Shown one piece after another: positions 1 through 5,570 of a stretch of DNA of 8,326 nucleotides. The notes below the pieces were generated by a model. The model was not told where the DNA came from, ran no database searches, and worked only from the letters and a program-made list of their open reading frames with translations. The position numbers and the translations under genes were made by a program. This DNA comes from Lysobacterales bacterium UBA5700 (GTDB taxonomy: Bacteria; Pseudomonadota; Gammaproteobacteria; Xanthomonadales; Xanthomonadaceae): the NCBI GenBank assembly GCA_002420085.1, contig DIHI01000113.1, positions 33,090-41,415 on the forward strand, in the 5' to 3' direction. Numbering within the stretch: position 1 is the first letter of the stretch; every line of letters begins with the position of its first letter.

Positions 1-708
1 GTCGGTATCGGTTGCGTCGTGATCGCTCGTGCTGCCATCGGCTGCACTGCCCGTAGCCGGTGACGGCTGCTCCTCGGGCTGGCCACCCTCACGTTCGGCG
101 ACCAGCAGGCGATAGCGTTCGAGTGCTTCCTCGTAATCCTGCTCGATCGCAGCACGTTCGGCTTCCCGCTGCTGCTGCAGGGCGTAGAGCTGCTGCTGCT
201 TGGCCTGGGCATCGCGGGCGGCTTCTTCGACGGTCAACGGAACCCGCTCGCCGGCGAGCTCACGATCAGCGGCGTCGTTGAGCAGACTGGCCAGTACATA
301 CTGCTGGGATTCGATGCCGACATCGGCCGAGGTGATGGCCTCATCCAGCATCTTCAGGCGATCGTTGAATGCCCGAGTGAGATCGCTTTCGTTCGGATAG
401 GACTGGAGCAGGCGTTGATCGTACTGTCGGCGCAGTTCAGCCTCGGCGGCAATGACCGCCTCGCGCTCGGCCTCGGCCTGCGCGGCAGCACGTTCTTCGG
501 CGGTCAGGGCGCGATCGATCTGGGCAGTGGTCGTGCCGCTGGTCTTGCTGAGCTCGCGCCGCGCCTGATCGACGGCCTCCGGTGGCAGAGAGTCGCTGTA
601 GTGGACATTGCCGTTCTCATCGACCCAGCGATAGAGCTTCTGACCGTGGGCCGGCAGTGCCAGGGTCAGGGCGATCACGGAAGTGAGGGTTGCAAGGACG
701 ATTCTCAT
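1..708 (-). CDS. DUF4124 domain-containing secreted protein (partial, C-terminus beyond window)
   Basis: An open frame of 236 codons runs without a stop from ATG at 708 off the left edge. Residues 1-22 look like a Sec signal peptide: basic start MRIV, hydrophobic core, and an Ala-His-Gly|Gln cleavage site. Residues 24-43 contain LYRWVDENGNVHYSDSLPP, the signature of the DUF4124 domain, a short envelope-associated domain of unknown function. Two Ala/Glu/Gln-rich stretches follow (about 68-100 and 170-205) that look like coiled coil, then an acidic Ser/Thr/Asp/Gly tail (about 206-236). The start overlaps the pyrE stop in ATGA, so translation is probably coupled to pyrE. A periplasmic location is inferred from the signal peptide; no enzymatic motif is visible and no function should be assigned. 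Codon use is GC-rich like its neighbours. Confidence 0.88.
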   Translation of the reverse strand, partial: MRIVLATLTSVIALTLALPAHGQKLYRWVDENGNVHYSDSLPPEAVDQARRELSKTSGTTTAQIDRALTAEERAAAQAEAEREAVIAAEAELRRQYDQRLLQSYPNESDLTRAFNDRLKMLDEAITSADVGIESQQYVLASLLNDAADRELAGERVPLTVEEAARDAQAKQQQLYALQQQREAERAAIEQDYEEALERYRLLVAEREGGQPEEQPSPATGSAADGSTSDHDATDTD

Positions 709-1364
709 CGCGGGTCTCGCTCGATTGCGCCGTAGCGTTCACGATAGCGCATCAGGGCCTGGGCGTGGGCCGCCAGTTCCGGGCGATCGGCGGTGAAGTG
801 CAACAGTTCCGACAGCCCGGCGATCGCCAGGACCGGCACCCCGAAGCGCTGGCTCAGTTCGCCGGCGGCGGAGCGTTCATCGTCCTGGCCGCGCTCCTGC
901 CGATCGAGGGCGACCAGGACCGCACAGACCTCACCCCCGGCGGCCGCGATCCGGGCGAAGGCTTCCCGAGCCGCCGTGCCAGCGGTGATCACATCGTCCA
1001 CGATCACCACTCGGCCGGCCACCGGTGCCCCGATCAGCACCCCGCCTTCGCCATGATCCTTGGCTTCCTTGCGGTCGAAGGCGACCGGTACATCGCGGCC
1101 GCGCGCGGCCAGTGCCAGTGCCAGCGCGGTCGCCAGCGGGATGCCCTTGTAGGCCGGACCGAACAGCATGTCGAATTCGACATTGGCGCAGGCCAGGGTA
1201 TCGGCGTAGCAACGACCGAGGGTCGCCAGCGCTGCCCCGGAATCGAACCGGCCGGCATTGAAGAAGTACGGACTGATCCGCCCGGACTTGAGGGTGAACT
1301 CGCCGAAGCGCAAGGCTTGACGTGCCAGGGCGAGTTCCAGGAAGTGCTGCTGATGGAGACGCAT
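705..1364 (-). CDS. pyrE: Orotate phosphoribosyltransferase
   Basis: 219 residues, close to the 213 of E. coli PyrE. The enzyme transfers phosphoribose from PRPP to orotate, giving OMP in the cytosol (fifth step of UMP synthesis). The N-terminus contains FGEFTLKSGRISPYFFNAG (residues 20-38), the family's orotate-binding hood region. FGPAYKGIPLA (68-78) is conserved. The flexible catalytic loop RKEAKDHGEGG is at 98-108, with the catalytic Lys/Asp/His. The PRPP-binding loop VIVDDVITAGTA is at 120-131. LDRQERG, also typical, follows further on. The ATG at 1364 is chosen because conserved sequence begins right after it; the frame is open further upstream but that part has no family similarity. 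No clear Shine-Dalgarno precedes this ATG. The leader upstream forms hairpins (see 1378-1413 and 1424-1455). It is divergent from the exonuclease III gene. Confidence 0.97.
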   Translation of the reverse strand: MRLHQQHFLELALARQALRFGEFTLKSGRISPYFFNAGRFDSGAALATLGRCYADTLACANVEFDMLFGPAYKGIPLATALALALAARGRDVPVAFDRKEAKDHGEGGVLIGAPVAGRVVIVDDVITAGTAAREAFARIAAAGGEVCAVLVALDRQERGQDDERSAAGELSQRFGVPVLAIAGLSELLHFTADRPELAAHAQALMRYRERYGAIERDPR

Positions 1365-1377
1365 GATGGGGCGGGAT

Positions 1378-1413
1378 CGCTGCCAGACAGGGGACGTCGA
1401 CGACTGGGCAGCG
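1378..1413 (-). promoter_or_regulatory. Inverted repeat just upstream of the pyrE start
   Basis: CGCTGCC at 1378-1384 is perfectly complementary to GGCAGCG at 1407-1413, giving a 7-bp stem with a 22-nt loop that itself contains GTCGAC. On the pyrE transcript this hairpin would end 13 nt before the ATG, over the ribosome-binding area. It has no T tract, so it is not a classical intrinsic terminator. A role in translation control is inference. Confidence 0.35.
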
Positions 1414-1423
1414 AGACGTGCGG

Positions 1424-1455
1424 CCACAGCGCCAGCCCAGGATGGGCTGTGGCGC
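1424..1455 (-). promoter_or_regulatory. Two mutually exclusive hairpins in the pyrE leader
   Basis: Hairpin A pairs GCGCC (1429-1433) with GGCGC (1451-1455) and CAGCCCA (1433-1439) with TGGGCTG (1443-1449), using a 3-nt loop; not every one of these pairs can form at once. Hairpin B pairs CCACAGC (1424-1430) with GCTGTGG (1446-1452). A and B use the same bases and exclude each other, as in attenuator leaders. No U run follows either one, and no leader peptide is evident. Confidence 0.35.
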
Positions 1456-1531
1456 CAGTGTAGCGCGTGGCGGTCGGCCGCCATGTCGGTACGGACCCGC
1501 CTCGCCACGGGCGCCGACCGGCGTTCTCCGG

Positions 1532-1537
1532 CACAAT
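1532..1537 (+). promoter_or_regulatory. Possible -10 box for the exonuclease III / AmpG-like unit
   Basis: CACAAT matches TATAAT at four of six positions (A2, A4, A5, T6) and lies 29 bp before the ATG at 1567. The -35 region at the usual distance is GC-rich and has no TTGACA-like match, so the assignment is weak. Confidence 0.25.
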
Positions 1538-1566
1538 CAGCGCCGATCCCCGGAATTCGCCCCCGC

Positions 1567-2331
1567 ATGCAGATCATCACCTTCAATGCCAATGGCCTGC
1601 GCTCCGCCGCCAGCAAGGGCTTCTTCGACTGGTTCGCCGAGCGCGATGCCGATGTCCTGTGCGTGCAGGAGACCAAGGCCCAGGAGCACCAATTGGCCGA
1701 GGCCGCCTATCGACCGGCCGGCTACCACGCCCACTTCCGTGATGCCAGCACGCGCAACGGCTACAGCGGTGTCGCCATCTACTCCAAGGCCGAACCGGAT
1801 GCCGTGCTCAGTGCGCTCGGTTGGCCCGACTTCGACGAGGAGGGTCGCTACATCGAGGCTCGCTTCGGCGCGCTCAGTGTCGTCTCGCTGTACTTTCCGT
1901 CGGGTTCTTCCGGTGAACTGCGGCAGGACTTCAAGTTCCGCTGCATGGAGTGGTTCGGTCCGATCCTCGATGACTGGCTGGCCAGTGGCCGTGACTACAT
2001 CGTCTGCGGCGATTGGAACATCGTGCGCAGCGAGCAGGACATCCGCAATTGGCGCTCGAACCAGAAGAACTCCGGCTGTCTGCCGGAAGAGCGCGCCTGG
2101 ATGAATGGCCTGATCGAGCGGGGCTGGATCGATAGCTACCGCCACCTGCGCCCGGACGGCGAGGACTACACCTGGTGGTCGCAGCGGGGCGCTGCGCGGG
2201 CCAAGGATGTGGGTTGGCGGATCGACTACCAGTTGGTCAGCCCCGGTCTGGCCAGCCGACTGAGCGATTGTGCGATCGCGCGCGAGCCGAAGTTTTCCGA
2301 CCACGCACCCTACACGGTCGACTACCTGTGA
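1567..2331 (+). CDS. xth: Exodeoxyribonuclease III family protein (Crc-like, catalytic residues intact)
   Basis: 254 residues; E. coli exonuclease III has 268. The family are Mg-dependent AP endonucleases / 3'-5' exonucleases of base excision repair (EEP fold). Seen in order: FNANGLR (6-12), QETK with metal ligand Glu35 (34-37), Tyr109 in SLYFPSG, GDWN with Asp149 and Asn151 (148-151), Asp220 in WRIDYQLVSPGL, and SDHAP with Asp245 and His246 (244-248). All expected active-site positions are present. The protein also resembles Pseudomonas Crc in NWRSNQKNSG (161-170), PEERAWM (173-179) and the WW...GWRIDYQL block. It sits divergent from pyrE as crc does in Pseudomonas. Crc lost the catalytic residues and works with Hfq in catabolite repression; here nuclease function is favoured. 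The ATG at 1567 is chosen because the conserved fold starts at residue 2. Its stop overlaps the next gene's GTG. Confidence 0.93.
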   Translation: MQIITFNANGLRSAASKGFFDWFAERDADVLCVQETKAQEHQLAEAAYRPAGYHAHFRDASTRNGYSGVAIYSKAEPDAVLSALGWPDFDEEGRYIEARFGALSVVSLYFPSGSSGELRQDFKFRCMEWFGPILDDWLASGRDYIVCGDWNIVRSEQDIRNWRSNQKNSGCLPEERAWMNGLIERGWIDSYRHLRPDGEDYTWWSQRGAARAKDVGWRIDYQLVSPGLASRLSDCAIAREPKFSDHAPYTVDYL

Positions 2332-3647
2332 GCGTGAGCAGTACACGGGTGCTCGGCCAGCGCATGCTGGCCAGTGTTCGGCCTTATCTCCAGCGTGAGC
2401 CGCTGGCTGCCCTGTGCCTGGGCCTGTCGTCGGGCTTTCCCTACGCCATGATCGGTGCCACCCTGACCACCCGGCTGGCCCAGGACGGTATCGACAAGCG
2501 CACCATCACCGCGTTCTCGCTCGCCTTCCTGATGTACAACCTGAAGTTCCTGTGGGCGCCGCTGATCGACGGCGTGCGCCTGCCGTTGCTGCACCGGTTG
2601 GGCCAGCGGGTGTCGTGGATGCTGCTGTGCGGCGTCTGGGTGATGGCGGCGGTGATCTGGCTGGGCAGCCTCGATCCGACCAGCGACCTGCGCTGGTTGG
2701 TGTTGGCCGCGCTGATGGTCGGTGTGGCCGGCGCCAGCTACGACATCGTGATCGATGCCTACCGGATCGAGACCCTGCGCCCCGAGCAGTTGGGCGTCGG
2801 TTCCGGCATGTCGCAGTACGGCTGGCGGATCGGCTCGGTGAGCGCCGGTTCGCTGGCATTGTTGGTCGCCAGCCACAGCGGCTGGTCGCTGGCCTACCTG
2901 CTGTGTGCCCTGCTGGCCCTGCCGGCCATGCTGACCGCCCTGGTGCTCGGCGAGCCAGCCCGACACATCGCCCTGGCGACCGGCCGTGGGCTGGGCCAGG
3001 TGGTCGATGCCGTGGTGCGCCCACTGGCTGAGTTTCTGCTGCGGCGCGGCGCACCACTGGTGTTGTTGTTCGTGCTGCTGCACAAGATCGGCGACACCCT
3101 GGCCAATCTCACCCTGCGCCTGCTGCTCAACGATCTCGGTTTCAGCAACGAGGAGATCGCCACCTGGGATGTCGGCATCGGCTTCATTGCCTACCTGGTC
3201 GGCATCTTCCTCGGTGGCATGGTCTACACCGCCCTCGGACTGAAGCGCTCGGTCCTGCTGGCCCTGGTGCTGATGGCCGTGTCCAACCTCAGCTTCGCCT
3301 GGCTGGCCGCCGTGGGGCAGTCCAATGCCCTGCTGGCGTTCACGGTCGCCTTCGAGAACGTCGCCAGTGGCATCGGCGGCGTGGTGGTGGTGGCCTATCT
3401 CTCGGCGCTGTGCAACCTCGCCTATACCGCTACCCAGTTCGCCCTGCTCTCGGCGGCGGCCAGCGTGGTTGGTCGGCTGCTGTCCGGTACCACGGCCGGT
3501 GGCCTGATCGAGGCGCTCGGCTATGTCCCGTTCTACCTGCTGACCACGCTGGTGGCCGTGCCCGGAATCCTTCTCTATGTCCTCATGATGCGGACCGGCC
3601 TGATCGATCGCTCGCTCGGCAGCGCGGGTCGCGTAGGTACCGGCTAG
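2328..3647 (+). CDS. AmpG-family MFS transporter (muropeptide permease-like)
   Basis: 439 residues from GTG 2328, very hydrophobic, with about twelve membrane segments expected. Family members import anhydromuropeptides released during peptidoglycan turnover. AmpG-type blocks seen: SSGFP in the first segment (34-38), LKFLWAPLIDGVRLP after the second, DIVIDAYRIE (139-148), LHKIGDTLANLTLRLLL opening the second half, FEN...SGIGG (342-351), and TATQFALLSA. It is shorter than E. coli AmpG (491), apparently lacking the C-terminal extension. The start is uncertain. GTG 2328 forms a GTGA overlap with the exonuclease stop and suggests coupling; GTG 2334 or ATG 2364 are possible and would lose no membrane segment. 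No strong Shine-Dalgarno is seen. Because several AmpG paralogues exist in related bacteria, the exact substrate is not certain. A drug or other MFS role is less likely given the conserved blocks. Confidence 0.9.
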   Translation: MSVSSTRVLGQRMLASVRPYLQREPLAALCLGLSSGFPYAMIGATLTTRLAQDGIDKRTITAFSLAFLMYNLKFLWAPLIDGVRLPLLHRLGQRVSWMLLCGVWVMAAVIWLGSLDPTSDLRWLVLAALMVGVAGASYDIVIDAYRIETLRPEQLGVGSGMSQYGWRIGSVSAGSLALLVASHSGWSLAYLLCALLALPAMLTALVLGEPARHIALATGRGLGQVVDAVVRPLAEFLLRRGAPLVLLFVLLHKIGDTLANLTLRLLLNDLGFSNEEIATWDVGIGFIAYLVGIFLGGMVYTALGLKRSVLLALVLMAVSNLSFAWLAAVGQSNALLAFTVAFENVASGIGGVVVVAYLSALCNLAYTATQFALLSAAASVVGRLLSGTTAGGLIEALGYVPFYLLTTLVAVPGILLYVLMMRTGLIDRSLGSAGRVGTG

Positions 3648-3825
3648 CGCAGCCCTGGCATCGCACGCGGGCTTCCGTTTTCGTCTGCGAATGAATACCC
3701 TAGCGCGCAGGATGGACCGGGCTTCAGGGGGGCTCGTTCCGCCGGCCGCGCAGATGTTCGCGGTCATCGGCCATGGTCGGCAGGCCAGGGTCGCCGGAGT
3801 CGCGCGAGGCAGGACGCGCCCGCTG

Positions 3826-3868
3826 CGGAGTCGATCGTCACCCGACGGTCGCCGACGTCACGACTCCG
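3826..3868. repeat. 8-bp perfect inverted repeat upstream of the RHH gene
   Basis: CGGAGTCG at 3826-3833 is the exact complement of CGACTCCG at 3861-3868. A third copy in the first orientation lies at 3795-3802. Inside the 27-bp spacer, CGTC/GACG can form a small nested hairpin. RHH proteins often bind repeats near their own promoters, so an operator is possible, but this is not shown. Confidence 0.4.
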
Positions 3869-3898
3869 GTTTCATCAATCGTCGAAACTTCTCGGCGC

Positions 3899-3902
3899 GG
3901 AG
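3899..3902 (+). promoter_or_regulatory. Ribosome-binding site of the RHH gene
   Basis: GGAG lies 9 nt before ATG 3912. It supports both the reality of the small gene and this start over the upstream in-frame extension. Confidence 0.55.
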
Positions 3903-3911
3903 CCCCCCACC

Positions 3912-4172
3912 ATGTCCGATCTGCTGTTGCGAGATGTGACCCCCGAACTGTTCGAGCGATTGCACGTGCTCGCCAGCCACAGCGGCCGACCGATCGAATC
4001 GGTCGCTGCCGAACTGCTCAGACAGGCGGTTGGCCTGACGCCGCGTTCGCCCACCGATCTGAGCCGCCTCGAAGAAGTCCTCCAGGACACCGAATCGCAA
4101 TTGCTGGTCGAAGCGATCGCCGCGATGGAAGGGCTTCCCGACGACAGCTTCGTCACCACCGACCGGGTCTGA
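3912..4172 (+). CDS. Small ribbon-helix-helix (FitA-like antitoxin) protein, no adjacent toxin
   Basis: 86 residues. The N-terminus MSDLLLRDVTPELFERLHVL, then a short Ser-Gly-Arg turn and SVAAELLRQAVGL, matches the pattern of FitA/VapB-type RHH domains: a beta strand, a helix with conserved Leu, a Ser/Gly-Arg turn and a second helix ending in ELLRQ. RHH proteins dimerise and bind DNA; as antitoxins their C-terminal tail caps a toxin, often a PIN-domain RNase. Residues 44-86 are acidic (Glu/Asp-rich), as such tails often are. However, no PIN or other toxin follows: the next gene is a kinase on the opposite strand. It may be a solitary regulator, a remnant of a toxin-antitoxin pair, or an unrelated small protein. 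The frame has host-like GC-rich codons and a good GGAG site 9 nt upstream. Confidence 0.7.
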   Translation: MSDLLLRDVTPELFERLHVLASHSGRPIESVAAELLRQAVGLTPRSPTDLSRLEEVLQDTESQLLVEAIAAMEGLPDDSFVTTDRV

Positions 4173-4188
4173 GCATCCGCGCGCGCAA

Positions 4189-4218
4189 CAGCGGCCACGC
4201 CCCAAGCGCCGGCCGCTG
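4189..4218. terminator. Possible bidirectional terminator between convergent genes
   Basis: CAGCGGCC (4189-4196) and GGCCGCTG (4211-4218) form a perfect 8-bp GC-rich stem with a 14-nt loop. It lies in the 53-bp gap between the convergent ends of the RHH gene and the kinase gene. No T tract follows on either strand, so it is not a textbook rho-independent terminator. Confidence 0.45.
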
Positions 4219-4225
4219 ACTGGGC

Positions 4226-5164
4226 TCAGTCCAGGGCGTAACCGAACTGCTGCCGGAACTGCTCGCTGAACTCGGCGTAGTCGAAACGCTGGTTCTGCGG
4301 ACCGAGGTGCTCGATCTTGATTGCCCCCATCAACGAGGCGATCCGACCGGCGGTGGCCAGGTCCATGCCGCGCATCAGCCCGAAGATCAGTCCAGCGCGA
4401 TAGGCATCGCCACAGCCGGTCGGATCGACCACGCGGATCGGATTGGCCGCCGGCACGCGGGTGGTCTTGCCATCCGGAGTCAGGATGTCGGAGCCGGCCG
4501 AGCCACGGGTGACGATATAGGCCCGCACGCGCTCGGCGATCTGCCGTTCACCGAGGCCGGTCTTGTCCTGGAGCAGATTCGATTCGTAGTCATTGACCGT
4601 CACGTAGGTCGCCTGTTCGATCATGGTGGTCAGTTCATGGCCGTTGTAGAGCGGCATCGCCTGGCCGGGATCGAAGATGAAGGGAATGCCCAGTTCGGCG
4701 AACTCGACGCAGTTCTGAAGCATCGCCTCGTAGCCGTCCGGCCCGACGATGCCAAACCCGATGTCCGGAACGTCGCGGACATGGTTCTCGAACGAGCGCA
4801 TCATCGCCCCAGGGTGGAAGGCGGTGATCTGGTTGTCGTCGAGATCGGTGGTGATGAACGCCTGAGCAGTGAACAGGTCCGGGATCTCCTTGACCCGCGA
4901 CAGGTCGATCCCGCACTGGCGGAAATGCTCGCGGTACGGACCGAAATCCTGGCCGACCGTCGCCATCGGGATCGGATTGCCGCCCAGCAGCTTCAGTCCG
5001 TAGGAGATGTTGCCAGCGCAGCCGCCGAACTCGCGGCGCATGCGCGGCACCAGGAACGAAACATTGAGGATATGCACCTTCTCCGGGAGGATGTGGTGCT
5101 TGAACCGGTCCTGGAACACCATGATGGTGTCGTAGGCGAGCGAGCCGCAGATCAGGGCAGACAT
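4226..5164 (-). CDS. PfkB-family carbohydrate/nucleoside kinase (adenosine kinase-like)
   Basis: 312 residues from ATG 5164. PfkB (ribokinase) family enzymes phosphorylate sugars or nucleosides with ATP in the cytosol. Seen: start MSALICGSLAYDTIMVF, the substrate-binding GG motif GGCAGNISYGLKLLGG (47-62), FDPGQ (164-168), the Mg-associated Asn191-x-x-Glu194 in VNDYE, RGSAGS near the nucleotide site, and the PFKB signature DPTGCGDAYRAG (247-258) with catalytic base Asp253. The N-terminus is the type found in proteobacterial proteins often labelled adenosine kinase; the true substrate is not proven. The ATG at 5164 is preferred over an in-frame ATG at 5227 because the conserved core begins there and GGAG lies about 12 nt upstream. 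It is transcribed alone, converging with the RHH gene. Confidence 0.92.
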   Translation of the reverse strand: MSALICGSLAYDTIMVFQDRFKHHILPEKVHILNVSFLVPRMRREFGGCAGNISYGLKLLGGNPIPMATVGQDFGPYREHFRQCGIDLSRVKEIPDLFTAQAFITTDLDDNQITAFHPGAMMRSFENHVRDVPDIGFGIVGPDGYEAMLQNCVEFAELGIPFIFDPGQAMPLYNGHELTTMIEQATYVTVNDYESNLLQDKTGLGERQIAERVRAYIVTRGSAGSDILTPDGKTTRVPAANPIRVVDPTGCGDAYRAGLIFGLMRGMDLATAGRIASLMGAIKIEHLGPQNQRFDYAEFSEQFRQQFGYALD

Positions 5165-5570
5165 GGTCGAGGGTATCTCCAGACGAATTCGAATGCCCTC
5201 GGCCTGGATCATGTGCAATTTCGGCACACGGATCGATCGCGCACCCGCTCAGCCAGCCGGCAGTGGCGCCGACCGCATCTCGGGGAGCGAGGGCGGGCGG
5301 TATCTTAACCCGCCTCGCACGGGAGCGGGTTTGCGCTCGTGGCTGTCCGAGCAGCCGGCTTGCGAGCAGCCAGTGCCAGCAGCCGACGTCCGAGCACCCC
5401 CTGTGATCCCACCGATGATGCGGTACACCAGACATCGGCACAGCGGGTATCGCCGGTACGGGCCTGGCCATGGTCAGTGACGTCGCTCGCGAATGCTGCG
5501 CCCTCGATTGTCGAGTGATGCTCGGCCCTCACCTTGCCTCGGGTGGTCGTCCGCCGATCGGGCATGTCAG
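5165..5570. other. Intergenic region between kinase gene and restriction islet
   Basis: This 406-bp stretch has no gene I can support. The open frames entering it are extensions of shadows of the kinase or of the endonuclease. It holds a TAAGAT box inside an inverted repeat (5292-5314), a CCGATG/CATCGG pair (5412-5417 and 5433-5438), and a compact CTCGA-TTG-TCGAG hairpin (5503-5515) 56 bp beyond the endonuclease stop, without a T run. Composition is host-like and GC-rich, so the islet edge lies near 5571. Confidence 0.5.
5292..5314 (-). promoter_or_regulatory. Possible promoter/operator of the kinase gene
   Basis: On the minus strand TAAGAT (5307-5302) resembles a -10 box and is flanked by GGCGGG (5314-5309) and CCCGCC (5297-5292), a 6-bp inverted repeat. 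No good -35 box is seen at 16-18 bp. The leader would be about 130 nt. Confidence 0.25.

Larger units (their letters stand above)
1365..1566. other. Divergent intergenic region between pyrE and the exonuclease III gene
   Basis: This 202-bp gap separates the divergent starts and must hold the promoters of both transcription units. The pyrE side (1365-1460) is dense in inverted repeats. The exonuclease side has a promoter-like CACAAT followed by a short leader. Open frames that cross the gap continue from the two genes but have no recognisable product. Confidence 0.7.
3648..3911. other. Intergenic region between the AmpG-like gene and the RHH gene
   Basis: No convincing gene is present; the frames crossing it are Arg/Pro-rich and have no family similarity. 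Near the AmpG-like stop, a small CGG-GCTT-CCG stem followed by TTTT (about 3668-3681) might act as a weak terminator. The right part holds three copies of an 8-bp element (CGGAGTCG or its complement) at about 3795, 3826 and 3861. A ribosome-binding site lies just before 3912. Confidence 0.5.

Noticed and set aside
169..207. GCT/CTG triplet runs resembling a microsatellite
   Set aside because: They encode Gln/Leu runs in the coiled-coil part of the DUF4124 protein, and the runs are short and interrupted.
1236..1250. tRNA-like GGAATCGAACC string
   Set aside because: It is inside pyrE, encoding part of the conserved N-terminus, and no cloverleaf can be drawn around it.
690..1463. Plus-strand open frame of 257 codons opposite pyrE
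   Set aside because: The pyrE motifs on the minus strand explain this DNA; the plus frame is a shadow.
2322..3767. Long minus-strand open frame (481 codons) opposite the AmpG-like gene
   Set aside because: It is a Gln/His/Gly/Ala-rich antisense shadow typical of GC-rich DNA, with no domain, while the plus strand encodes a clear transporter.
3691..3939. 82-codon plus-strand frame in the gap before the RHH gene
   Set aside because: It is Arg/Pro/Cys-rich, overlaps the RHH start, has no Shine-Dalgarno and no family pattern.
4173..4225. A PIN-type toxin gene after the RHH gene
   Set aside because: Only 53 bp separate it from the convergent kinase gene, leaving no room for a toxin.
4307..5308. 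Plus-strand open frame of 333 codons opposite the kinase gene
   Set aside because: It is the antisense shadow of a well-supported PfkB gene and has no recognisable motif.
5165..5570. Transposon ends or direct repeats bordering the restriction islet
   Set aside because: By eye, no shared string of useful length was found between the left flank (5480-5600) and right flank (8030-8200).
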